This document shows positions 1 through 6,209 of a DNA stretch of 9,776 nucleotides, piece after piece (the first letter of the stretch is position 1; the number at the start of each line of letters is the position of its first letter). The notes beneath the pieces were generated by a model. The model saw only the letters and a list, made by a program, of their open reading frames with translations, had not been told where the DNA came from and ran no database searches. A program made the translations under genes and the position numbers. The DNA is from JAKACA01 sp050010115 (GTDB lineage Bacteria; Actinomycetota; Acidimicrobiia; Acidimicrobiales; Bog-793), in contig JBEKLQ010000133.1 in NCBI GenBank assembly GCA_050010115.1, positions 1 through 9,776 of the forward strand, written 5' to 3'.

Positions 1-276
1 GAGGGAGGCCACGGCTCCGACACCGAACGCCACGAGCACGTAGCACAATGACGACAGACCGAACGGCGTCAGCACGAACAGATCGGCTACGAGCCCGACG
101 AAGAATGCCACCACCGCTCCCCGCTGGGAGCCGGCCACCAACCCCGCCACGATCGCCAGCAGCAAGAAGGCGTCCGGGTGGGCCCCGTCGACCACCAGGC
201 CGTTCAAGACACCGACCTGCACGATCGTGGTCACGAGGAGCACAATCGCCACGCGGCCCCAAGCGCGCCCGCTCAC
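1..276 (-). CDS. mreD: MreD, rod shape-determining membrane protein (partial, C-terminus beyond left edge)
   Basis: Translating the minus strand from a GTG at 276-274 gives 92 codons that stay open to the window edge. The product is very hydrophobic, with helices around residues 8-25, 34-50 and 53-90. It carries the MreD-type segment GLVADLFVLTPFGLSSL at about residues 62-78, which resembles the conserved G-x-x-x-D-x-x-x-x-x-P-x-G stretch of the family. MreD is an integral membrane partner of MreC and MreB in the complex that guides side-wall peptidoglycan synthesis. The frame is closed by a stop at 325-327, and GTG 276 is the first start codon after it, 19 bases past the mreC stop, with a weak GGCGAG upstream. 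The ATG at 299, which overlaps the mreC stop, belongs to another frame that ends after eight codons. Identity rests on hydrophobic pattern, motif and position after mreBC; the start is less sure than the gene. Confidence 0.88.
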   Translation of the reverse strand, partial: MSGRAWGRVAIVLLVTTIVQVGVLNGLVVDGAHPDAFLLLAIVAGLVAGSQRGAVVAFFVGLVADLFVLTPFGLSSLCYVLVAFGVGAVASL

Positions 277-295
277 GAGCTCGCCGGAGAGCCGG

Positions 296-1135
296 TCATG
301 GCGCGGGAAACCATTGCAGCACCGTCACGTAGCTCAGCCCTTGCAGATCCGCCACCGACGTCACTTGGACCGTCTTCGTGAGGGCCCCGCCCGAGTAGTG
401 CACGAACGACACCTTGCCCACCGGGATGCCGGCGGGAAGCGACGCCCCGGCGATCCCGCTCGTGTAGACGATCTGGCCGTCGTGCGGCGACATGTCGGCC
501 GTGACCCCGGAGAGATCGAGCGGATAGCCGGCTCCGCGACCGTAGGCCACCGCGACCGAGCCCGGCGTCCCGAATCGAACCCCGAACGACGACCCCGGAT
601 CCGTGATCGCACGCACCACCGACGTGCTCGATCCAGCTGACACGACCGTTCCGACCAGCCCCGGGCCGGCCACGACCGGCATGTCGTCGCCGATGCCTGA
701 CGACGTGCCTCGGTCGATCTCGAACGTGTCCTCGAAATTCGACGTCGAACCTGAGATCACCTCGGCGACCAGCGTGGGGAGGTTCTGGACGTAGGGAAGG
801 TGCTCCTCGTTGAGCACTTCCTGCAACTGCTGCTCGGCGGTCTCGTTCTGCAGTACGTCGCGTCGCAACGTGCCGAGCTGGCCCCGTAGCTGCTCGTTCT
901 CTTTGACGGCGCGGCCATAGTTCACCGCCCCGGAGACGACGTCGCCGATGGGGTGCAGTACATCCGACAAGACGCGCTGGATGGGCGAGACGACGTCGAG
1001 GGCAGCGTGTCTCACCGAGGTGATCCCCCGGCTCGCCTCCCCCTTGTAGTCGAGAGTGATGGCGCTGATAGAGGCAAGTATGAGGATGACCAGGGTGAGC
1101 CGCTGACTCGTGTTGCGTCGAGTCGTGGACACCAC
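296..1135 (-). CDS. mreC: MreC, rod shape-determining protein
   Basis: This 279-residue protein has the MreC layout: a short basic N-terminus, one membrane anchor at about residues 13-28, a Glu/Gln/Leu-rich coiled coil at about 74-108, then a beta-rich domain outside the membrane. That domain includes the segment VVAGPGLVGTVVSAG near residue 155, typical of the family. MreC links cytoplasmic MreB filaments to penicillin-binding protein 2 and RodA in the elongation machinery. It follows mreB by 10 bases and is almost certainly cotranscribed with it. Two GTG codons stand in tandem at 1135 and 1132. The GGAG ribosome binding sequence at 1141-1138 is only 2 bases from the first but 5 from the second, so the true start may be GTG 1132, one residue shorter. 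Length is normal for actinobacterial MreC. Confidence 0.95.
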   Translation of the reverse strand: MVSTTRRNTSQRLTLVILILASISAITLDYKGEASRGITSVRHAALDVVSPIQRVLSDVLHPIGDVVSGAVNYGRAVKENEQLRGQLGTLRRDVLQNETAEQQLQEVLNEEHLPYVQNLPTLVAEVISGSTSNFEDTFEIDRGTSSGIGDDMPVVAGPGLVGTVVSAGSSTSVVRAITDPGSSFGVRFGTPGSVAVAYGRGAGYPLDLSGVTADMSPHDGQIVYTSGIAGASLPAGIPVGKVSFVHYSGGALTKTVQVTSVADLQGLSYVTVLQWFPAP

Positions 1136-1145
1136 GACTCCGTTC

Positions 1146-2177
1146 TCAGCGGTTGGAAGAGGACTGGAGAACCGCCTTCAGTGCCGGGAACTCCTCCAGG
1201 CACATCCCGCTCCCGAGCACCACGCAGTTGAGCGGGTCGGCGGCGACGACGATGGGCATGTGGGTCTCGGCGTGAAGGCGCACGTCCAGGCCGTGAAGGA
1301 GCGCCCCTCCACCCGTGAGAACGATCCCCTGCTCCATGATGTCGGCCGCGAGCTCAGGCGGGCAACGGTCGAGCGTGACCTTGACCGCGTCGACGATCGC
1401 CGCAACAGGCTCCTCGATTGCTTTGCGGACCTCTTCGGTGGTGGTCACCACCGTCTTGGGCAAGCCGGTGACGAGGTCGCGGCCGCGGATCTCCGCGTGC
1501 AGCTCCTCTTCCAGCTCGCAGGCCGAGCCGAGCGCGATCTTGATCTCCTCTGAAGTGCGCTCACCGAGAGCGAGGCTGTACTCCTTCTTCACGAACGAGA
1601 TGATCGCCTCGTCGAGCTCGTCCCCGCCGATACGGATCGACTGGCTCACGACGATGCCACCGAGGGAGATGACGGCCACCTCGGTGGTACCGCCGCCGAT
1701 GTCGACGACCATGTTGCCAGTCGGCTCATGGATCGGGAGCCCGGCACCGATGGCGGCGGCCATTGGCTCCTCGACGATCCAGGCCTTGCGGGCGCCGGCG
1801 TACTCGGCGGCTTCCTGCACGGCTCGCTTCTCGACGCCCGTGATCCCCGACGGCACGCAGATAACCATGCGCGGCTTGGAAAAGCGCCGCGGGTGCACCC
1901 GGCGGATGAAGTACCGGAGCATCATCTCGCAGATCTCGAAGTCTGCGATCACGCCATCCTTGAGCGGCCGGATCGCCTGGATGTTGCTCGGCGTGCGGCC
2001 GATCATCCGCTTCGCTTCCACGCCCACGGCAAGTGGGTGGCCGTCCTTTACGTTGATGGCGACGACCGAGGGCTCGTTGAGGACGATGCCCTTGCCGCGT
2101 ACGTAGACGAGCGTGTTGGCAGTGCCAAGGTCCACGGCCATATCGCGGCCCATGAACGAGAGGCTGTTTTCAGGCAT
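1146..2177 (-). CDS. mreB: MreB, actin-like cell shape protein
   Basis: The 343-residue product shows all the actin-fold nucleotide sites: phosphate-1 loop DLGTANT at residues 16-22, phosphate-2 loop DIGGGTTE from residue 159, the EEPMAAAIG segment near 137-145, and the adenosine-site segment LTGGGALLHGLD near 287-298. MreB polymerises on the inner membrane face and steers side-wall peptidoglycan synthesis with MreC and MreD. The frame stays open upstream to 2300, but the added 41 residues are low-complexity and unlike MreB. The ATG at 2177 gives the expected length and an N-terminus close to Streptomyces MreB (SFMGRDMAVDLGTANT). No good ribosome binding sequence precedes ATG 2177 or the alternative ATG 2153, so the exact start is open. 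mreC follows after 10 bases. Identity is certain. Confidence 0.97.
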   Translation of the reverse strand: MPENSLSFMGRDMAVDLGTANTLVYVRGKGIVLNEPSVVAINVKDGHPLAVGVEAKRMIGRTPSNIQAIRPLKDGVIADFEICEMMLRYFIRRVHPRRFSKPRMVICVPSGITGVEKRAVQEAAEYAGARKAWIVEEPMAAAIGAGLPIHEPTGNMVVDIGGGTTEVAVISLGGIVVSQSIRIGGDELDEAIISFVKKEYSLALGERTSEEIKIALGSACELEEELHAEIRGRDLVTGLPKTVVTTTEEVRKAIEEPVAAIVDAVKVTLDRCPPELAADIMEQGIVLTGGGALLHGLDVRLHAETHMPIVVAADPLNCVVLGSGMCLEEFPALKAVLQSSSNR

Positions 2178-2213
2178 AACAGAAGGTGTCCAAGACTCGA
2201 GGGTGGTTCCCCC

Positions 2214-2242
2214 AGGGTAAGGGATCGGCGGGTGCAGAACAA
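2214..2242 (-). promoter_or_regulatory. Candidate sigma-70-type promoter for mreBCD
   Basis: In the 198-base gap between ndk and mreB, the minus strand carries TTGTTC (2242-2237) and TACCCT (2219-2214) exactly 17 bases apart. Each matches the consensus hexamer at only three positions. Transcription would begin near 2207, about 30 bases before ATG 2177. The spacing is right and mreB needs its own promoter if ndk does not read through, but in GC-rich DNA such matches also arise by chance. Confidence 0.33.
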
Positions 2243-2251
2243 GGCAGGCCC

Positions 2252-2276
2252 CGTCGCTAGAGCGGACGCAGCGACG
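2252..2276 (-). repeat. Inverted repeat between ndk and mreB
   Basis: CGTCGCT and AGCGACG form a perfect 7-base inverted repeat around an 11-base loop. It lies about 100 bases after the ndk stop and just upstream of the candidate mreB promoter. No T-run follows it on the minus strand, so it is not a classical terminator. It could be an operator upstream of the -35 box or a weak hairpin in ndk read-through RNA. A run of eight G (plus strand, 2324-2331) lies nearby in the same gap. Confidence 0.3.
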
Positions 2277-2375
2277 CGACTCGCTGTGTGGGGGCACCAA
2301 GCGGGAGTTGGGAGGTGGAGCGTGGGGGGGGTTTCTTGGCTTTGAGGTGGCCGCGGCGATGGCCTCGGCGCGAAG

Positions 2376-2786
2376 TCAGGACAAGGCGGGAAAGAAGATG
2401 GCGATCTCGCGAGCGGCCGATTCCGGGCCGTCGGAGCCGTGGACCAGGTTCTCGGTGAGCACCGTGCCAAAATCGCCACGGATCGTCCCGGGAGGCGCCT
2501 CTGCGGGGTTGGTCGGCCCCATCAACGTGCGGACGATCTTCCAGGTGCCCTCAGGTCCCTCAGCGACAAGGAAAACCGACGGGCCTCCAGTGATGAACTC
2601 GATCAGGTCGCCGTAGAACGGCTTACCCTCGTGCTCGGCGTAGTGCCGGCCAGCGGTGGCGGCGTCGATGGTACGCAACTCCAACGCGATGAGCCGGAGG
2701 CCCTTGCGTTCGAGACGGTCAATGATCTCCCCGACCAGCCCTCGCTTCACGGCGTCGGGCTTGCAGATGACTAGGGTTCGGTTCAC
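2376..2786 (-). CDS. ndk: Nucleoside diphosphate kinase
   Basis: This 136-residue protein moves the terminal phosphate from ATP to other (d)NDPs through a phosphohistidine, balancing nucleoside triphosphate pools in the cytoplasm. The catalytic histidine is H116 in NLVHGSDGPESAAREI. Further family marks are K9 in the N-terminal LVICKPDAVKRG segment, EHEGKPFY around 51-58, and the TNPAEAPPGTIRGD nucleotide-binding segment at 92-105. Length is typical of bacterial Ndk. The start is GTG at 2786, giving the standard N-terminus; no clear ribosome binding sequence precedes it. A TAGCGT hexamer at 2801-2796, nine bases before the GTG, could be a -10 box for a leaderless or nearly leaderless transcript, but no -35 is visible. 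It follows folC by 54 bases. Identity is certain. Confidence 0.97.
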   Translation of the reverse strand: MNRTLVICKPDAVKRGLVGEIIDRLERKGLRLIALELRTIDAATAGRHYAEHEGKPFYGDLIEFITGGPSVFLVAEGPEGTWKIVRTLMGPTNPAEAPPGTIRGDFGTVLTENLVHGSDGPESAAREIAIFFPALS

Positions 2787-2828
2787 GGGTCGGGGACGCT
2801 ACCAGGGTGCGAGGAGGCTTCTGCCCGC

Positions 2829-2846
2829 GGCTAGCCCCCGCTAGCC
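2829..2846 (-). repeat. Short hairpin at the folC stop codon
   Basis: The minus strand reads GGCTAGC-GGGG-GCTAGCC, a perfect 7-base stem with a 4-base loop. The 5' arm contains the folC TAG stop and the hairpin sits in the 54-base folC-ndk gap. Equally, it is an imperfect tandem duplication of GGGGCTAGC. There is no T-run after it, so strong termination is unlikely; it may act as a 3'-end stabiliser or a partial terminator between folC and ndk. Confidence 0.4.
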
Positions 2847-4196
2847 CCGCAGCAACGTCCGAGCTGCTCCGACCACGTACAGCGACCCCGTCACGAGGAC
2901 CAGCTGGTCCTCGTCGGCGACCTGACGAGCTCGTTCCACAGCCTCGGCCACTCCACCGCAGTCTTCGGCGACGAGGCCGAGTGCTTCCGCAGCGGCCACC
3001 ACCGCCTCGGCGTGCTGGGCCCGCGGCGACGGCGGCGTGCAGGCGAGCACCGAGCGGATCCGCTCGGGACCGAGGCCCGACAACAACTCGGCGGCGTCAC
3101 GGCCACGGAGGCACCCCATCACGAGCACGACCGGCCGCCCCGAGAAGTCCTCAACCAGCGCCGCGCCGGCGGCGGCGGCGCCGGCAGCATTGTGAGCGCC
3201 GTCGAGCACGATCAGCGGGCGCCGGCCGATCACCTCGAGCCGGCCGGGGACTGTCACCGAGGCGAAGGCATCCTTCACGACGGGGCCGCTCAACCGAATA
3301 CCGAGCAGGGCCTGGACTGCAGCCAGCGCTGCGGCGGCATTGTCTGCCTGGTGGGCGCCGTGGAGCGGGATGAAGACGTCCTCGTAGCGCCCGAGCGGTG
3401 TGTACAGATCGACAACCCGCCCGCCGACGGCGAGCCGGTTGCCATCGACACCGAAATCCTCGCCGCGCCTCCACACTGCCTCAGCCCCGACCTTGGCCGC
3501 CTCGTCCTCGAACACCTGTGCCAGGTCCGGATCCCGCTCCCCGAGCACGAGGTAGGCACCGGCTTTCACGATGCCCGCCTTCTCGGCGGCGATCATCTCG
3601 CGGGTGCCGCCGAGGATGTCCACGTGGTCGAGCTCCACGTTTGTCACAACCGCCACAGAGCCGTCGGCGACGTTGGTGGCGTCGAAGCGGCCTCCGAGGC
3701 CGACCTCGACGACCGCTGAGTCGACAGCCTCATCGGCGAACCACCGGAATGCGGCCGCCGTGACGAGCTCGAACCAGGTCGCCTTGACCCCGAGGAACAC
3801 TTCGAGCTCCGCCAGCGCCGCGATCTGCTGCGCGAGATCGGAATCGCTGATGACGTGCCCTCCGACCGACAGCCGCTCGTTGATGTCCTCGAGGTGAGGG
3901 CTCGTGTAGACGCCGGGATTGAAGCCCTCGGACAGCAACAGCGCCGCAGACATCCTGGCAGTGGAGCCTTTGCCGTTCGTGCCAGTGATGTGCACGACGG
4001 GGTAGGAGCGCTGCGGGTCGTCCATGGCTGCGACGAGCGCGGCGATCCGTTCAAGAGTCGGCAGCGCGTGCCGCCCAGCAACTCCCGACTCGATGGCCTC
4101 GAGATTGATGTGCCGGTCGAGCCACGCGAGCGCCTCACCGATGGTCGCCCCAAAGCCGCCGGCCGGTGGCGAGAACGGCCCGGCCTCACCGTGCAC
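2841..4196 (-). CDS. folC: Folylpolyglutamate synthase / dihydrofolate synthase
   Basis: FolC adds glutamate to dihydropteroate and/or reduced folates in an ATP-dependent ligase reaction related to Mur ligases. The 451-residue protein has the P-loop HITGTNGKGST at 69-79, the folate-site segment YTSPHL at 97-102, VEVGLGGRFDATN at 163-175, NVELDHVDILG at 186-196, EKAGIVK at 205-211 (whose lysine is a candidate for the carbamylated metal-bridging residue), HGAHQADNA at 279-287, PGRLE at 317-321 and LDGAHN at 331-336. Length is normal. GTG 4196 is the first start codon after the upstream in-frame stop and allows the usual N-terminus; the ribosome binding site is weak. In Streptomyces and Mycobacterium valS normally lies just upstream; here clpX is the upstream neighbour, 92 bases away. 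A 17-codon frame overlaps its start (4239-4186). Whether it also uses dihydropteroate cannot be decided by eye. Confidence 0.95.
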   Translation of the reverse strand: MHGEAGPFSPPAGGFGATIGEALAWLDRHINLEAIESGVAGRHALPTLERIAALVAAMDDPQRSYPVVHITGTNGKGSTARMSAALLLSEGFNPGVYTSPHLEDINERLSVGGHVISDSDLAQQIAALAELEVFLGVKATWFELVTAAAFRWFADEAVDSAVVEVGLGGRFDATNVADGSVAVVTNVELDHVDILGGTREMIAAEKAGIVKAGAYLVLGERDPDLAQVFEDEAAKVGAEAVWRRGEDFGVDGNRLAVGGRVVDLYTPLGRYEDVFIPLHGAHQADNAAAALAAVQALLGIRLSGPVVKDAFASVTVPGRLEVIGRRPLIVLDGAHNAAGAAAAGAALVEDFSGRPVVLVMGCLRGRDAAELLSGLGPERIRSVLACTPPSPRAQHAEAVVAAAEALGLVAEDCGGVAEAVERARQVADEDQLVLVTGSLYVVGAARTLLRG

Positions 4197-4288
4197 TGGA
4201 CATCGCCCGCGAGTGAGCCACTGGATTCATCGGGGTCATCGACGGTGGTGCGTTCCTGAGCGGGAGCGACGCAACCAGGATCGCTGGG

Positions 4289-5566
4289 TCAGGAGGCTGC
4301 CCGGCGGGATGTCCGATCGGGCTTGCCAGGTGCTCCCCGCGGTACGAGGCTCGGAGCGACACGCTCGAGTACGACCGAGCGGTCCACTACGCAGCGCCCG
4401 ATGTCCTCGCGACTTGGCAGGTCGTACATGACGTCGAGCAGGACTTCCTCGAGGATCGCACGAAGGCCCCGGGCGCCGGTCCCTCTCAGCAACGCCTGGT
4501 CGGCGATCGCCTCAAGCGCGTCCTCGGTGATCTCGAGCTCCACGTTGTCCAGCTCGAAGACCCGGTGATACTGCTTCACCAGCGCGTTCTTCGGCTCGAG
4601 GAGGATCCGCACCAGTGCTTCCTGATCGAGGCTCGACACGGCGCCGATGACCGGCAGCCGGCCGACGAATTCGGGGATGAGACCGAACTTCAGCAGGTCC
4701 TCGGGCAGGACCTGCATCAGGAGGTCACCGTCCCGCCAGTGCTTGGCGCGGCGCACTTCAGCACGGAACCCGATGCCCGCGCGGCCGATCCGGCTCTCGA
4801 TGATCTTGTCGAGGCCCGCGAACGCCCCGCCGCAGACGAACAGGATGTTCGTCGTGTCGATCTGAATGAACTCCTGGTGAGGGTGCTTGCGTCCGCCCTG
4901 CGGAGGCACCGATGCGGTCGTCCCCTCGAGGATCTTGAGGAGCGCCTGCTGTACGCCCTCACCGGACACGTCGCGGGTGATCGACGGGTTCTCCGACTTG
5001 CGGGCGATCTTGTCGACCTCGTCGATGTAGATGATCCCCGTCTCAGCCTTCTTCACGTCGTAGTCAGCGGCTTGGATCAGCTTGAGGAGGATGTTCTCGA
5101 CATCCTCACCGACGTATCCCGCTTCGGTGAGCGCCGTGGCATCGGCGATGGCAAAGGGGACGTTGAGCATCCGGGCGAGCGTCTGGGCCAGGTGCGTCTT
5201 CCCACACCCGGTCGGGCCCAGCAAGAGGATGTTCGACTTGGCGAGCTCGACATCGCCCTCCCGGTAGGTTCCGGCTTGAACCCGCTTGTAGTGGTTGTAG
5301 ACGGCCACGGAGAGGACTTTCTTCGCCTGCTCCTGACCGACGACGTAGTCGTTCAAGAACTCGAAGATCTCCTTCGGCTTCGGGAGGTCCTCGAAACGGA
5401 CCTCCGTCGGCTCAGCAAGCTCCTCCTCGATGATGTCGTTGCAGAGCTCGATGCACTCGTCGCAGATGTAGACGCCCGGTCCGGCGATCAGCTTCTTCAC
5501 CTGCTTCTGCGACTTCCCGCAGAAGCTGCACTTGACGAGCTCTCCCCCGTCCCCGAATTTGGCCAC
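4289..5566 (-). CDS. clpX: ClpX, ATP-dependent unfoldase of ClpXP
   Basis: The 425-residue AAA+ protein recognises tagged substrates, unfolds them and feeds them to ClpP. The N-terminal zinc domain has C13, C16, C35 and C38. Walker A is GPTGCGKT at 117-124, the pore loop GYVGED at 150-155, Walker B IIYIDEVDK at 179-187, the RKH loop at 226-228 and the ClpP-docking IGF loop at 265-267. The sensor-2 segment GARGLR lies near the C-terminus. All functional elements are intact and the length matches E. coli ClpX. The start is GTG 5566, preceded by GGGGGA at 5576-5571 with a 4-base spacer; this site sits in the 13-base gap after clpP, so the two genes are transcriptionally and probably translationally linked. 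Identity is certain. Confidence 0.98.
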   Translation of the reverse strand: MAKFGDGGELVKCSFCGKSQKQVKKLIAGPGVYICDECIELCNDIIEEELAEPTEVRFEDLPKPKEIFEFLNDYVVGQEQAKKVLSVAVYNHYKRVQAGTYREGDVELAKSNILLLGPTGCGKTHLAQTLARMLNVPFAIADATALTEAGYVGEDVENILLKLIQAADYDVKKAETGIIYIDEVDKIARKSENPSITRDVSGEGVQQALLKILEGTTASVPPQGGRKHPHQEFIQIDTTNILFVCGGAFAGLDKIIESRIGRAGIGFRAEVRRAKHWRDGDLLMQVLPEDLLKFGLIPEFVGRLPVIGAVSSLDQEALVRILLEPKNALVKQYHRVFELDNVELEITEDALEAIADQALLRGTGARGLRAILEEVLLDVMYDLPSREDIGRCVVDRSVVLERVAPSLVPRGAPGKPDRTSRRAAS

Positions 5567-5579
5567 CTCGTCCCCCAGT

Positions 5580-6209
5580 TCAGGCAGCGCCGACGGCAGC
5601 GATGCTGCCGACGGCTTCCCGGTTCGTGATCACCTCATCGATGACACCGTACTCCCGAGCTTCCTCCGCGCTCATGATGAAGTCCCGATCGGTGTCCCGG
5701 TGGATCTTCGCCATCTCCTGACCAGTGTCGTCGGCCAGCATCTCGTTCAGCAGGTCGCGCATGCGGAGGATCTCCTTCGCCTGCAGCTCGATGTCCGTGG
5801 CCTGCCCGGCGGCGCCACCGTAGGGCTGGTGCAGCAAGATGCGGGCGTGTGGCAGGGCGAAGCGCTTGCCCTTCGTCCCGGCGGCCAGCAACACCGCCGC
5901 AGCGGAGGCTGCCTGCCCGAAGCAGAACGTCGACTTGTCGGGGCGCACGTACTTCATCGTGTCGTAGATGGCGAACAGCGCCGTGATGTCGCCGCCAGGC
6001 GAGTTGATGTAGATGTTGATGTCCTTCTCGGAGTCCTCCGACTCGAGAAACAGCATCTGGGCACAGACCAGGTTGGCGATCGTGTCGTCGATCGGCGTAC
6101 CGATGAAGATGATCCGCTCACGAAGCAGCCGCGAGTACAAGTCGTAGGCGCGCTCTCCGCGGCTCGACTGCTCGACGACCGTCGGAACGAGGTACCCGTA
6201 GGCGGTCAA
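5580..6209 (-). CDS. clpP: ClpP, proteolytic subunit of Clp protease
   Basis: This 209-residue serine protease subunit forms the two-ring chamber that degrades proteins supplied by ClpX or ClpC. By alignment with E. coli ClpP from memory, the catalytic triad is S102 (GQAASAAAV), H127 (LLHQPYGG) and D176 (DTDRDFIMSAEEA). The N-terminal YLVPTVVEQSSRGERAYD segment at 6-23 is the usual axial region. GQAASAAAVLLAAG replaces the SMGA found in E. coli, as I recall also for mycobacterial ClpP2. The start is TTG 6209, whose last two bases and the following A form the TGA stop of tig. A full AGGAGG lies 7 bases upstream, so the rare start codon is well supported. Most actinobacteria have a clpP1-clpP2 pair here; only one gene is present. 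Symbol clpP is safe, clpP1 or clpP2 is not. Confidence 0.97.
   Translation of the reverse strand: MTAYGYLVPTVVEQSSRGERAYDLYSRLLRERIIFIGTPIDDTIANLVCAQMLFLESEDSEKDINIYINSPGGDITALFAIYDTMKYVRPDKSTFCFGQAASAAAVLLAAGTKGKRFALPHARILLHQPYGGAAGQATDIELQAKEILRMRDLLNEMLADDTGQEMAKIHRDTDRDFIMSAEEAREYGVIDEVITNREAVGSIAAVGAA

Noticed and set aside
275..299. ATG at 299 overlapping the mreC stop as mreD start
   Set aside because: That frame stops after eight codons; the MreD-like sequence is in a different frame starting at GTG 276.
1315..2106. Plus-strand open frame of 263 codons
   Set aside because: Antisense to mreB, with a Ser/Thr/Arg-rich composition typical of shadow frames.
2178..2300. 41-residue N-terminal extension of MreB
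   Set aside because: The added residues are unlike MreB, cover the promoter-like region, and would make the protein longer than the family norm.
2341..2375. Terminator directly after ndk
   Set aside because: GAGGCC and GGCCACCTC pair only with a bulge or mismatch and no U-run follows, so the hairpin is too weak to call.
4565..5629. Plus-strand open frame of 354 codons
   Set aside because: It lies antisense to clpX, which has every family motif. Long antisense frames are expected in GC-rich genes, and the product has no recognisable domain.
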